This document shows, piece after piece, positions 51,319-59,583 of a stretch of DNA of 64,000 nt. Each line of letters opens with the position of its first letter. The stretch's first letter is position 1. This DNA is from Xanthomonas arboricola (GTDB lineage Bacteria; Pseudomonadota; Gammaproteobacteria; Xanthomonadales; Xanthomonadaceae), in the NCBI RefSeq assembly GCF_002940665.1, contig NZ_MIGY01000001.1, positions 1,116,001 to 1,180,000 on the forward strand. The letters run 5' to 3'. The notes beneath the pieces were generated by a model. It searched no databases. It was not told where the DNA came from and saw nothing but the letters and a program-made list of their open reading frames with translations. The translations under genes were made by a program, and so were the position numbers.

Positions 51319-53081
51319 CAAGAGATCTCCATGAAGCCGGAGTTGCGCGCGGTGCGCCCTTCCAGCGGTTCGTTCTGCAGCGCGTGGAACAGTGCCCACG
51401 CCAGGTCCGCGTGGCCGGTCTCTTCCGAGCGGCCAGCGGTGAAGGTGGATTGCCGGCCGCTGGCCGTCATGGTCTTGCGGATGGCCATCAACGACTGGGC
51501 CACGTCGGTCCAGCCAGCATCGAACTCCAGCCGTCCGTTGTGGATCACATCGAACGCCTTGAGCACCAGGCGCGTCTTGACCTCGGGCGAGTAGCTGAAG
51601 GTGACCAAATTCGGGAAGAACTGCTTCACCAGCTGCGCTACGCCGCTGCCCATGCCAGTGGTGTCGATGCCGATGTAGGTCACCCAGTAGCGGCACGTGA
51701 TGCGCTCGATCTCGGCGGCTTGCTTGGCAAAATCCATGCCCCGGAACTGGATGCGCTCCAGCAGCCGGAACTTGCCGCCAGGCTGCTGCGGTGGCGCCAG
51801 CACGACCAGGCCGGCGGTGTCGCCGGTCTCGGCCGGGTCGTAACCGACCCACACCGCGCGATCGCCGTAGGGGCGCGCGGCGAACGGTTTGTAGTCCTGG
51901 CCCCATTCGACCCAGCTGTCGACCATGCACGGCTGCAGCATCGCCAGCGGGAAAATGCTGGCGCCGTCGTCGACGAAGTCGCACATCAACAGGTTGGCGA
52001 AAGCGTCGGGGCTGTATTCCTCGCGCAGCTCGTCGATGTCGAACAGGTCGCAACCACGGCGCTGGGCATCGAGGATGTTGACGATCTGCCGCCACGCGCG
52101 GTCCTGGCAGCGGCGACCGCCGGCCAGCGCATCGTGCGAGACATCGATCTGGATCCGCTGCGCGGCCGGCTTGCCCTTGTTGCGGCGCTCGCCGGTCCAG
52201 AACGTGTAGGCCTCGTGGGCCATGCTCGATGGCGTGCTGAAGTAGGTCTTGCGCCACTTCATGTGCATCGCCATGCCGCTGGCGACCTTGTTCAACTCGT
52301 TGAACCCGTAGGTCCAGAAGAATTCGTCGAAGTAGAAATTGCCGTGGTAGCCCTGGGCGGTGCGTGCATTGGTGCCCAGGAAGAACAGCTCGGCGCCGTT
52401 GGGGAACACGATGCTGTCGCCGCCGGAGAGCGTCTCGTCGATCGTCTCGCGCACGAACTGCTGCATGTAGCCGCGGAACAGGTGCGCCTGCGCTTTGGAC
52501 GCGCTGAGGAAGATCTGATTGCGCCCGGTGGTGAGCGCATCGATCAGCGCCTCGCGGGCGAAGTAGTACGTGGCACCGATCTGGCGCGACTTGAGGATGA
52601 TGCGGGTGCGCTCGTTACCGGCCCTATACCAGTCACGCTGATAGTCGAAGCAGCCGTCGACGAACGCTGTGGTCAGCTGCTCGATCTGCTCCTCGCTGAA
52701 GTCGTTGCGCTTGGGCTTCTTCTTGGGCGCTGCGTTGCGGTTCGCCACAGCCGGATTCAGGTCGGTTTCGTTGCCGCCGCCCTGGTAGCGCTGGATGCGC
52801 GCCTGGCGCTCCAGCTGCCGATGCAGCAGATCGATTTCTTTGAAGTCGCCGCCGGACTTTTCCGGCTTCATGATCAGCACGACCAAGCGCGCTTCGAGCG
52901 CACCACCGATGCGCTCAACGTTGTCTGCGCGATCCCACTCGTCACGCGACTTCCAGCTGTGTACAGTCTTCTCGTTCTCGCCAATGGCCTGCGCAATTTC
53001 GGTCACGCGCCATCCCATCCAGTACAGGAACTTGGCCTGTCTGCGGGTGTCCATCGGGAGCTGGGTGGCAACGCTTTGCAT
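51318..53081 (-). CDS. P: P2 gpP-like terminase large subunit
   Basis: 587 residues from ATG (MQSVATQLPMDTRRQAKFLY). An N-terminal helix-turn-helix-like domain (MGWRVTEIAQAIGENEKTVH), ATPase motif SRQIGATYYFAREAL, Walker-B-like FYFDEFFW and a C-terminal nuclease domain with Asp in DPAETGDTAG. It packages DNA into the prohead with the small subunit M. Confidence 0.95.
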   Translation of the reverse strand: MQSVATQLPMDTRRQAKFLYWMGWRVTEIAQAIGENEKTVHSWKSRDEWDRADNVERIGGALEARLVVLIMKPEKSGGDFKEIDLLHRQLERQARIQRYQGGGNETDLNPAVANRNAAPKKKPKRNDFSEEQIEQLTTAFVDGCFDYQRDWYRAGNERTRIILKSRQIGATYYFAREALIDALTTGRNQIFLSASKAQAHLFRGYMQQFVRETIDETLSGGDSIVFPNGAELFFLGTNARTAQGYHGNFYFDEFFWTYGFNELNKVASGMAMHMKWRKTYFSTPSSMAHEAYTFWTGERRNKGKPAAQRIQIDVSHDALAGGRRCQDRAWRQIVNILDAQRRGCDLFDIDELREEYSPDAFANLLMCDFVDDGASIFPLAMLQPCMVDSWVEWGQDYKPFAARPYGDRAVWVGYDPAETGDTAGLVVLAPPQQPGGKFRLLERIQFRGMDFAKQAAEIERITCRYWVTYIGIDTTGMGSGVAQLVKQFFPNLVTFSYSPEVKTRLVLKAFDVIHNGRLEFDAGWTDVAQSLMAIRKTMTASGRQSTFTAGRSEETGHADLAWALFHALQNEPLEGRTARNSGFMEIS

Positions 53082-53223
53082 GCCGACCAGGGTGCGGCCC
53101 ACCTCTTAATCCGGACAGTTGAACGACGCGTAATCGCCTGATTTACACGGTGATTGCGTTGCTGCGCTATGCGTCGCGTTTGACCATGGGTCATCGCAAA
53201 TGCATCCAGCGCAGAGGGCACCC
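53082..53223. promoter_or_regulatory. Divergent late-promoter region between P and O
   Basis: Short gap where P2 phages place Ogr-dependent late promoters in both directions. A TGT-N12-ACA Ogr box was looked for; only an imperfect match (TGT-N12-TAC, minus strand) is seen. Confidence 0.35.
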
Positions 53224-54066
53224 ATGTCGGGCAAGACCAAGAAGTTCCGTTCCAACTGGTTCCGTGTGGCCGTCGAAGGCGCCACCACCGATGGCCGCAC
53301 GATTCAGCGCAGCTGGATCGACGACATGGCCGCCACCTACAACCGCGAGACCTACAACGCCCGCATCTGGATCGAGCACATGCGCAGTCTGCTGCCGGAC
53401 TCGCCGTTCCGTGCGTATGGCGATGTCACCGCCGTCAAAGCCGAAGAGGTCGAAATTGACGGCAACAAGCGTCTGGCGCTGTTCGCCCAGATCGAGCCGA
53501 CTGCCGACCTGATCACCATCAACAAGTCCAAGCAGAAGCTCTACACCAGCATCGAGGTGCAAGAAAAGTTCGCCAACACCGGCAAGGCGTATCTGGTCGG
53601 CCTGGCCGTGACCGATTCGCCGGCCAGCCTGGGCACCTCCATGCTCAGCTTCGCCAGCCAGAACCCGGACGCCAATCCGCTGGCCGATCGCAAGCAGTCA
53701 CCGGGCAACCTGTTCACCGTCGCCGAGGAAACCGCGCTGGAATTTAGTGAAGTCAGCGAAGGCCCGGTCGCCAATCTGCTCAGCCGGATCCGCACCGCGC
53801 TCAGGAGCGAGGACGCCACCAGCATCACCGCCGAGCAGTTCGCAGAGCTTGGCGAAGGCGTCGAAGAGATCGCCGAACACGTGCGCGGCCAGGACGAACG
53901 CTTCAACCGCCTGCAGGCCGAGCACGCCGAGCAGAAGACCAAGCACGAACAGCTGGCAAACGACCTGGCGCAGCTGCGCGAGTCGCTGTCGCAACAGCCG
54001 GACCCTACACAGCCCGCACGCCCGGTGGTCACTGGCGGCGGCGCAGCCGTGCTGACCGACTGCTGA
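53224..54066 (+). CDS. O: P2 gpO-like capsid scaffold/protease
   Basis: 280 residues from ATG (MSGKTKKFRSNWFRVAVEGA). The N-terminal protease domain includes the Ser region SLGTSMLSFASQ; the C-terminal half is a Gln/Glu-rich coiled coil (GVEEIAEHVRGQDERFNRLQ) that scaffolds the capsid and is released on maturation. Confidence 0.93.
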   Translation: MSGKTKKFRSNWFRVAVEGATTDGRTIQRSWIDDMAATYNRETYNARIWIEHMRSLLPDSPFRAYGDVTAVKAEEVEIDGNKRLALFAQIEPTADLITINKSKQKLYTSIEVQEKFANTGKAYLVGLAVTDSPASLGTSMLSFASQNPDANPLADRKQSPGNLFTVAEETALEFSEVSEGPVANLLSRIRTALRSEDATSITAEQFAELGEGVEEIAEHVRGQDERFNRLQAEHAEQKTKHEQLANDLAQLRESLSQQPDPTQPARPVVTGGGAAVLTDC

Positions 54067-54115
54067 TCCCACACCACACCAAACACGCCGCCAGCGCCCC
54101 ACCTTCGGAGCCACC

Positions 54116-55132
54116 ATGCAAAACGCCACCCGTCTGCAGTTCAACCAGTTCGCCGAGCAGATCGCCAAGCTCAATGGCATCACCTCCGCCTTCCATTCCT
54201 TCGCCGTCGATCCGACCGTGCAGCAGAAGCTGGAAACGCGCATGCAGGAATCCAGCGAGTTCCTGTCCAAGATCAACATCATCCCGGTGGACGAACTGTC
54301 CGGCCAGAAGGTGGGCATTGGCGTCACCGGCAGCATCGCCAGCCGCACCGACACCGGCGCCGGCAAGACCCGCACCCCGCGCAACGTCGCCGCGCTCGAC
54401 AAGAACGAGTACGTCGCCAAGAAGACCGACTTCGACACCGCCATTCCGTATGCGCTGCTCGATGCCTGGGCCAAATTCCCGGACTTCCAGGCGCGCCTCC
54501 GCGATGCCATCGTCAAGCGCCAGGCGCTGGACCGTCTGCAGATCGGCTTCAACGGCACCCATGCCGCTGCCGACACCGACCGCGCCGCGTTCCCCTTGCT
54601 GGAAGACGTCAACATCGGCTGGCTGCAGCATTACCGCACCAATGCAGCCCAGCGCGTGCTGGCCAGCGGCAAGACGGCGGGCAAGATGGTCATCGGCGCA
54701 GGCGATGGCGCGGACTACCGCAACCTCGACGCGCTGGTGTTCGATGTGGTGAGCAACTTGCTCGACCCTTGGCATCGCAAGGATCCGAGCCTGGTGGTGG
54801 TGCTCGGCCGCGACCTGATGCACGACAAGTATTTTCCGATGGTCAACAAGGACCAGGCGGCGAGCGAGAAGATCGCCACCGATCTGATCTTGAGCCAGCG
54901 CCGCGTCGGCGGCCTGCAGGTGGCCGAGGTGCCGTACCTGCCGGACGGCGCGTTGATGGTCACCTCGCTGGCGAACCTGTCGATCTACTACCAGACCGGC
55001 GGCCGTCGCCGTTACATCCAGGAAGTGCCCGCACGCGATCGCATCGAGAACTACGAGTCCTCCAACGATGCCTACGTGGTCGAGGACTACGGCCTGGGCT
55101 GCGTGGTCGAGCACATCGAGATCGAGGCCTAA
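54116..55132 (+). CDS. N: P2 gpN-like major capsid protein
   Basis: 338 residues (P2 N: 357). FNQFAEQIAKLNGITSAF, SGQKVGIGVTGSIASRTDTG and FDTAIPYALLDAWAKFPDF match the P2 capsid family; HK97-type fold. Follows the scaffold gene by 49 bases. Confidence 0.95.
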   Translation: MQNATRLQFNQFAEQIAKLNGITSAFHSFAVDPTVQQKLETRMQESSEFLSKINIIPVDELSGQKVGIGVTGSIASRTDTGAGKTRTPRNVAALDKNEYVAKKTDFDTAIPYALLDAWAKFPDFQARLRDAIVKRQALDRLQIGFNGTHAAADTDRAAFPLLEDVNIGWLQHYRTNAAQRVLASGKTAGKMVIGAGDGADYRNLDALVFDVVSNLLDPWHRKDPSLVVVLGRDLMHDKYFPMVNKDQAASEKIATDLILSQRRVGGLQVAEVPYLPDGALMVTSLANLSIYYQTGGRRRYIQEVPARDRIENYESSNDAYVVEDYGLGCVVEHIEIEA

Positions 55133-55135
55133 ACC

Positions 55136-55855
55136 ATGGCCGACAGTCCCGCCAAGCGTCACCACAGCCGCGTGCTGGCCGAGCTGGAAGCGGCGCAGCG
55201 CGCTCCGCACCAGCTGATGGCCGGTGCAACGGCCTACGAGCAGCATATGGCGCAGCTGCAGAGCGATCGCCTGCGGCTGAAGCAGATCCAGTCCACCCAA
55301 GGCAAGGCGGCGCTCAAGGTGCAGCTGCTGCCGACCTACGTGCCGTATCTGGCCGGCGTGCTGGCCGGCGGCCAGGGCGCGCAGGACGAGATCGTGATGA
55401 CGTGCATGGTGTGGCGCATTGATGCCGGCGACTATGCCGGCGCGCTGGAGCTAGGTGCCTACGTGCTCAAGCACTGCCTGCAGATGCCTGACCGCTTCTC
55501 CCGCACGGTGGGCTGCGTGCTTGCTGAGGAAATTGCCGAGGCGGCGTTGTCAGCGCAGAAGACCGGTCAGAGCTTCGATGAGGCCGTCCTGGCCGACACC
55601 GCCGCGCTGACTGCAGAGCAGGACATGCCTGATGAGGTGCGCGCCAAGCTGCACCTGGCACTGGCCCGCGCAACGCTTGCGGGCATCACCGATGAGACGC
55701 CTGCCGACCAGGCGCAGCCCATCGCCGCTGCCGCTGTCTCCGACCTGCAGCGCGCCATCGCACTGCATGGCAGCTGCGGCGGCAAGAAGGATCTCGAGCG
55801 CGCCGAGCGGCTCTTGAAGAAATTCAGCGTTGAGCCTGCGGGCACCAACGCATAA
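55136..55855 (+). CDS. M: P2 gpM-like terminase small subunit
   Basis: 239 residues (MADSPAKRHHSRVLAELEAA start), three bases after N. Helical with QVLPTYVPYLAGVLAGGQG-type core (LLPTYVPYLAGVLAGGQG), typical of P2 M, the DNA-recognition and cleavage partner of P. Confidence 0.93.
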   Translation: MADSPAKRHHSRVLAELEAAQRAPHQLMAGATAYEQHMAQLQSDRLRLKQIQSTQGKAALKVQLLPTYVPYLAGVLAGGQGAQDEIVMTCMVWRIDAGDYAGALELGAYVLKHCLQMPDRFSRTVGCVLAEEIAEAALSAQKTGQSFDEAVLADTAALTAEQDMPDEVRAKLHLALARATLAGITDETPADQAQPIAAAAVSDLQRAIALHGSCGGKKDLERAERLLKKFSVEPAGTNA

Positions 55856-55953
55856 CCGAGCGTCCCCGCAACCCTCGCCGGCTCGGGGCTGATCCACAGC
55901 ACTCCATCGCTGCGGTGACGCCCCGACCACCGGCGATCTATTCCGAGCCATCC

Positions 55954-56421
55954 ATGAGCGGATTCACTGCCACCGGCACCACCAGCGCCACGCTTGATGC
56001 GATCGCCAATGCGCCGTTCTGGCCGGCGATCGCACCGGGTGCCGTGCGCGCGAGCATGCGACTGGATGGCACCGTCACCGATGCGCGCCTGCGCCACGCC
56101 ATCGTGGCCGCGATGCTCGCGGTCAACGATGAGTTGCAGACCTGGGCGCAGACGCAGCAGGCGGCCGGCTACGCCGCGTTGACCGATGTGCCCAGCACCA
56201 CTGTCGATGGCCTCTCGCGCCGCGTACAGCTGTACCTACGCGCCGTCGCGTGTGCCACCGCTGTCGAGGTGGCAGAGCGTTATCGCAGCTTCGACGCGAC
56301 CGACAGCGCCAACCAGCGCGCCGATGACCTGTCACCGAGCATCACCGAGCTGCGCCGCGACCAGCGCTGGGCCGTGCGTGACCTGCAGAACCTGCCGCGC
56401 AGCACGGTAGAGCTCATCTGA
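55954..56421 (+). CDS. L: P2 gpL-like head completion protein
   Basis: 155 residues from ATG (MSGFTATGTTSATLDAIANA). RLRHAIVAAMLAVNDELQTW and YLRAVACATAVEVAERYRSF match the P2 L family that caps the filled head. Stop overlaps the start of X. Confidence 0.93.
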   Translation: MSGFTATGTTSATLDAIANAPFWPAIAPGAVRASMRLDGTVTDARLRHAIVAAMLAVNDELQTWAQTQQAAGYAALTDVPSTTVDGLSRRVQLYLRAVACATAVEVAERYRSFDATDSANQRADDLSPSITELRRDQRWAVRDLQNLPRSTVELI

Positions 56422-56630
56422 TGCGCGTGCACGCCATGCAAGGCGACACCGTCGACCTGCTGTGCTGGCGCCACCTGGGCAGCACGGCCGGCCTGGTCGA
56501 GCGCACCTACCTCCTCAATCCCGGCCTGGCCGAACTGGGCGCCGTGCTGCCGCATGGCACGCCAGTGGAGTTACCCGAGGTAACCACCACCACAGCGGCG
56601 ATGACGCCGCTTGTGCAGCTATGGGACTGA
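56421..56630 (+). CDS. X: P2 gpX-like tail protein
   Basis: 69 residues, a LysM-like small domain (HAMQGDTVDLLCWRHLGSTA, then LVERTYLLNPGLAELGAVLP). In P2 X is an essential tail protein. Coupled to L by TGATG. Confidence 0.93.
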   Translation: MRVHAMQGDTVDLLCWRHLGSTAGLVERTYLLNPGLAELGAVLPHGTPVELPEVTTTTAAMTPLVQLWD

Positions 56631-56634
56631 TCTG

Positions 56635-56991
56635 ATGACCGAACCCACCTCCGTATCGAGCGGCTTTTTGATCGCCACCGGTGTGGGCCTTGCCTCCGTG
56701 CTGCCTGGCATCGACGGCGATGCACTGATCGGCGCCTTCGCCGGCGGCGCGTTGTTCGTGGTGTCTGCCGCCAAGCAACCGCTGCTGGCGCGGCTGATCT
56801 ATTTCCCGGTGAGCGTGATCGCCGGCTACCAGCTGGCGCCGGAAATCCTGCGCTGGTTGCCCATCAAGTCCAGCGGCGTGGCCGCCTTCGCCAGTGCGGC
56901 GTGCGCGATCACCGTCACGCTAGGCCTGATCGAAAAGAGCAAGTCGTTCGACTTTTCCTTCCTACGTCGTGGAGGTCCGCCCAGTGCATAG
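56635..56991 (+). CDS. Putative holin
   Basis: 118 residues with three hydrophobic stretches (FLIATGVGLASVLPG, GALFVVSAAKQPLL, VAAFASAACAITVTLGLI). Position between X and the endolysin fits a holin or antiholin that times lysis. Confidence 0.75.
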   Translation: MTEPTSVSSGFLIATGVGLASVLPGIDGDALIGAFAGGALFVVSAAKQPLLARLIYFPVSVIAGYQLAPEILRWLPIKSSGVAAFASAACAITVTLGLIEKSKSFDFSFLRRGGPPSA

Positions 56992-57259
56992 CCTGGTCAC
57001 CGTCCTGACGTTGATGGCCTCGCTCGCCATCTGCGTCCGCCTGCTTACCTACCACCGCCCGGTCGACGCGCGCCATCGACGCGGCGCGGGCTGGTGCGCG
57101 TGGTTGCTGATCGCCAGCACCGGCGGTCAGGCGCTGCACATCCTGCTGGCCGGCGCCAGCTCGCAAGTCAGTCTCTGGCACCTGGGCACGTTAATCGTGC
57201 TGGCGGTGCTCACCTACCGCGCCCAGGGCAATGTGGCGCGCATCCTGAAGGTCGATTGA
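56984..57259 (+). CDS. Putative second holin/membrane lysis protein
   Basis: 91 residues from GTG (VHSLVTVLTLMASLAICVRL), chosen because GGAGG lies eleven bases upstream. Three hydrophobic segments. It overlaps the first holin by eight bases and the endolysin by one (TGATG), so the lysis genes are translationally coupled. Confidence 0.78.
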   Translation: MHSLVTVLTLMASLAICVRLLTYHRPVDARHRRGAGWCAWLLIASTGGQALHILLAGASSQVSLWHLGTLIVLAVLTYRAQGNVARILKVD

Positions 57260-57897
57260 TGTTCACCGATACCCAGCTCGCCTCGATCATGCAGTGCTCG
57301 GCCCAACGTGCACAGCGCTGGCACGGCCCACTGCTCGCCGCCGCCAACCGCTTCGGCATCACCACCAAGCGCCGCGCCGCGCATTGGCTCGGCCAGGTCG
57401 GCCACGAAAGCCTGAGCCTGTCGCGCATGGAAGAAGGGCTGACCTACACCACCAGCGCACGGCTGCTGGAAGTGTTCGGCGCACGCATCACGCCGGCACA
57501 AGCGCCCAAGTTTCTGCGCAACCCGGTCGGCCTGGCCAACTTCGTCTACGCCGATCGACTGGGCAACGGCAACGCCGCCAGCGGCGACGGTCACCGCTAC
57601 CGGGGCCGTGGCTCGATGCAGCACACATTCCGTGGCAACTACCGCCGCATCGGTGAGCTGATCGGCTTGCCGGTGGAAGAGCAGCCGGATCTGCTGCTGC
57701 AGATCGAGCCAAGCGCACTGGGTGCAGCGGCGTACTGGCACGACAACGGCCTCAACGTGCTCGCCGATGCGGGCGATGTGCTCGGCCTGGGCCGCAAGAT
57801 CAATCTGGGCAACGTGCGTGCCAAGCGCTTGCCCGAAGGCCACAGCGATCGTGTCACGCGCACGCAGCGCGCCCTGCAGATCCTGGGTGTGAGCTGA
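57259..57897 (+). CDS. Endolysin (glycoside hydrolase 19-type)
   Basis: 212 residues. HWLGQVGHESLSLSRMEEGL contains the catalytic Glu of GH19 lysozyme/chitinase-like phage enzymes, and RYRGRGSMQHTFRGNYRRIG the second conserved block. It cleaves peptidoglycan once holins open the membrane. No signal peptide. Confidence 0.93.
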   Translation: MFTDTQLASIMQCSAQRAQRWHGPLLAAANRFGITTKRRAAHWLGQVGHESLSLSRMEEGLTYTTSARLLEVFGARITPAQAPKFLRNPVGLANFVYADRLGNGNAASGDGHRYRGRGSMQHTFRGNYRRIGELIGLPVEEQPDLLLQIEPSALGAAAYWHDNGLNVLADAGDVLGLGRKINLGNVRAKRLPEGHSDRVTRTQRALQILGVS

Positions 57898-58385
57898 TGG
57901 TCACGCGCCTGATCATCCTGATGGCGCTGATTGCAGTGCTCGTTGGTGGCTGCGTGTGGCAAGAGCAGCGCGTCAACACCGCGCAACGCGAACGCAAGCA
58001 AGCTCTAGACGCAAAAGCTGCCGCTATCGCCGAGCGCGACAGCGCAAAGAGTTCCACAAAGGTCGTTGTCGAGTACGTCGACCGCGTGCACATCGTGCGC
58101 GAGGCCGGCGCCACCATCACCCGCGAGATCCCGATCTATGTCACCCAGAAAGCAGACGCTGCTTGCGCTATCCCTGCTGGCTTTGTGCGGTTGCATGACG
58201 CCGCCGCCTCGGGCAACCCTGCCGGGCCGCCCACCGGAGATCCTGATGCGCCGGCCGCCGGCATTACGCTCTCTGGCATTGCCGGTACCGTCGCCGACAA
58301 CTACACCAGCTGCCACGCCACCGCCGCGCAGCTGAGCGCGCTGCAGGACTGGATCGATCTGCATCTACCGGCAGCGGCTCCATGA
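57897..58385 (+). CDS. Rz-like i-spanin (LysB-type)
   Basis: 162 residues: an N-terminal membrane anchor (MVTRLIILMALIAVLVGGCV) then a periplasmic coiled coil (EQRVNTAQRERKQALDAKAA). Inner-membrane half of the spanin pair that fuses membranes at lysis. Coupled to the endolysin (TGATG). Confidence 0.85.
   Translation: MVTRLIILMALIAVLVGGCVWQEQRVNTAQRERKQALDAKAAAIAERDSAKSSTKVVVEYVDRVHIVREAGATITREIPIYVTQKADAACAIPAGFVRLHDAAASGNPAGPPTGDPDAPAAGITLSGIAGTVADNYTSCHATAAQLSALQDWIDLHLPAAAP
58138..58335 (+). CDS. Embedded Rz1-like o-spanin lipoprotein
   Basis: 65 residues in another frame inside the Rz gene: MSPRKQTLLALSLLALCGCM with a lipobox (LALCGC), then a Pro-rich short chain (PPPRATLPGRPPEILMRRPP). 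Exactly the embedded lipoprotein partner of Rz; too small and overlapping to be easily annotated. Confidence 0.82.
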   Translation: MSPRKQTLLALSLLALCGCMTPPPRATLPGRPPEILMRRPPALRSLALPVPSPTTTPAATPPPRS

Positions 58386-58801
58386 TCAAGCCCGCCAGCC
58401 TGCGCGCGCATCTGGTCGCGGCCTTGCCTGACCTAGCGCGCGATGCCGACCGGCTGCTGGTATTCATCGACGCCGGCAGCCTGGTCAGCACGTTCCAGCC
58501 GGGGCTGTCGTTCGAGTACCAGTACACGCTCAACCTGATCCTGACCGACTACGCCGGCCACCCAGACAACGTGATGCTGCCGCTGCTGGAATGGGTGCAG
58601 GTCAATCAGTCCGAGCTGCTGTCCAATCCTGCGCGCCGTGGTGAGATCGCTTTCGAGGCCGACATCCTCGCCAACGATGCCGTGGATCTGTCGATCAAGT
58701 TGCCGCTGACCGAACGCGTGATCGTGACCGCGAAAGACGGCGGCGGCTATGACATCACCCATGCGCCCGAGCCGGTGATCGATCCCACATGGATGAGCTG
58801 A
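58382..58801 (+). CDS. R: P2 gpR-like tail completion protein
   Basis: 139 residues (MIKPASLRAHLVAALPDLAR start), overlapping Rz by ATGA. LNLILTDYAGHPDNVMLPLL and NDAVDLSIKLPLTERVIV are typical of P2 R. Confidence 0.93.
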   Translation: MIKPASLRAHLVAALPDLARDADRLLVFIDAGSLVSTFQPGLSFEYQYTLNLILTDYAGHPDNVMLPLLEWVQVNQSELLSNPARRGEIAFEADILANDAVDLSIKLPLTERVIVTAKDGGGYDITHAPEPVIDPTWMS

Positions 58802-59238
58802 CCGCGCTGGAGAACTGGGCCGCTCCGCTGCTGGCCCGCCTGCAGCCCGGTGAACGCCGCAGCCTGGCACGCAAGATCGGAACGGAACTGAGACGCTCGC
58901 AGAGCCAGCGCATCGGCAAGCAGCAAGCGCCCGATGGCTCACCTTATGCACCGCGCAAGCAGCAGCTGCGGCAGAAGTCCGGGCGCGTCAAACGCGCGAA
59001 GATGTTCGCCAAGTTGCGGCAGGCCAAGTTCTTCAAGGTCAGCGCCAGTCCCAACGCTGTGAGCGTGGGGTTTGTGGGGCGTGTGTCGCGCATTGCGCAC
59101 GTGCATCAAGACGGGACGACCGAACGTGTGCGAAAGAATGGCCCCAAAGCGCGATACGAGAGGCGTGTGCTACTCGGTTTTTCAACTGACGATCAGCAGA
59201 TCGTGCGCGAGCACTTCTTGAGTCATTTAAGTCAATGA
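58789..59238 (+). CDS. S: P2 gpS-like tail completion protein
   Basis: 149 residues (MDELTALENWAAPLLARLQP start), overlapping R. RSLARKIGTELRRSQSQRIG and VGFVGRVSRIAHVHQDGTTE match P2 S. In P2 the next genes are V and W; here they are not found. Confidence 0.93.
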   Translation: MDELTALENWAAPLLARLQPGERRSLARKIGTELRRSQSQRIGKQQAPDGSPYAPRKQQLRQKSGRVKRAKMFAKLRQAKFFKVSASPNAVSVGFVGRVSRIAHVHQDGTTERVRKNGPKARYERRVLLGFSTDDQQIVREHFLSHLSQ

Positions 59239-59583
59239 GGTCGCCAAGTCATACGAATTACAGTCTGAGCGAAGTGCGTTGGCCATCATTGATGGTAACG
59301 CGAACATTCAAAGTGCCGAAATTCTGACGCGAATGGCAGGTGCGGTTAAATGGTGACTACGAGTAACCACATGAAGCGCTGACCGGACCGTACTTTGTCG
59401 TCTTCACCATTCCGGTGCTTGGCTGTGGCCACGCTTCTCCAAAATTTCACGCCAGGCTCTAAAGATTAGAGCCTGTAGGCCGATCTAGTATCAATGCCCA
59501 GGCATAACGCGTCGGCAGAGTTCTGAACCAACTGTTCTTGGCCTATGGGTCATGCCCCCCCCTACCTGCATTGGGATCTCGTA
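59239..59583. other. Cargo junction after S
   Basis: No full gene. A 39-codon open stretch follows S (EVAKSYELQSERSALAIIDG) but lacks a start; it may be a fragment of a lost gene. The later half holds the sigma-28-type promoter of the chemoreceptor. Confidence 0.45.
59460..59486 (+). promoter_or_regulatory. Sigma-28 (FliA)-type promoter for the prophage chemoreceptor
   Basis: TAAA (59460-59463), exactly 15 bases, then GCCGATCT (59479-59486); the consensus is TAAA-N15-GCCGATAA. It is about 98 bases upstream of the chemoreceptor ATG and on the same strand. Confidence 0.78.
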
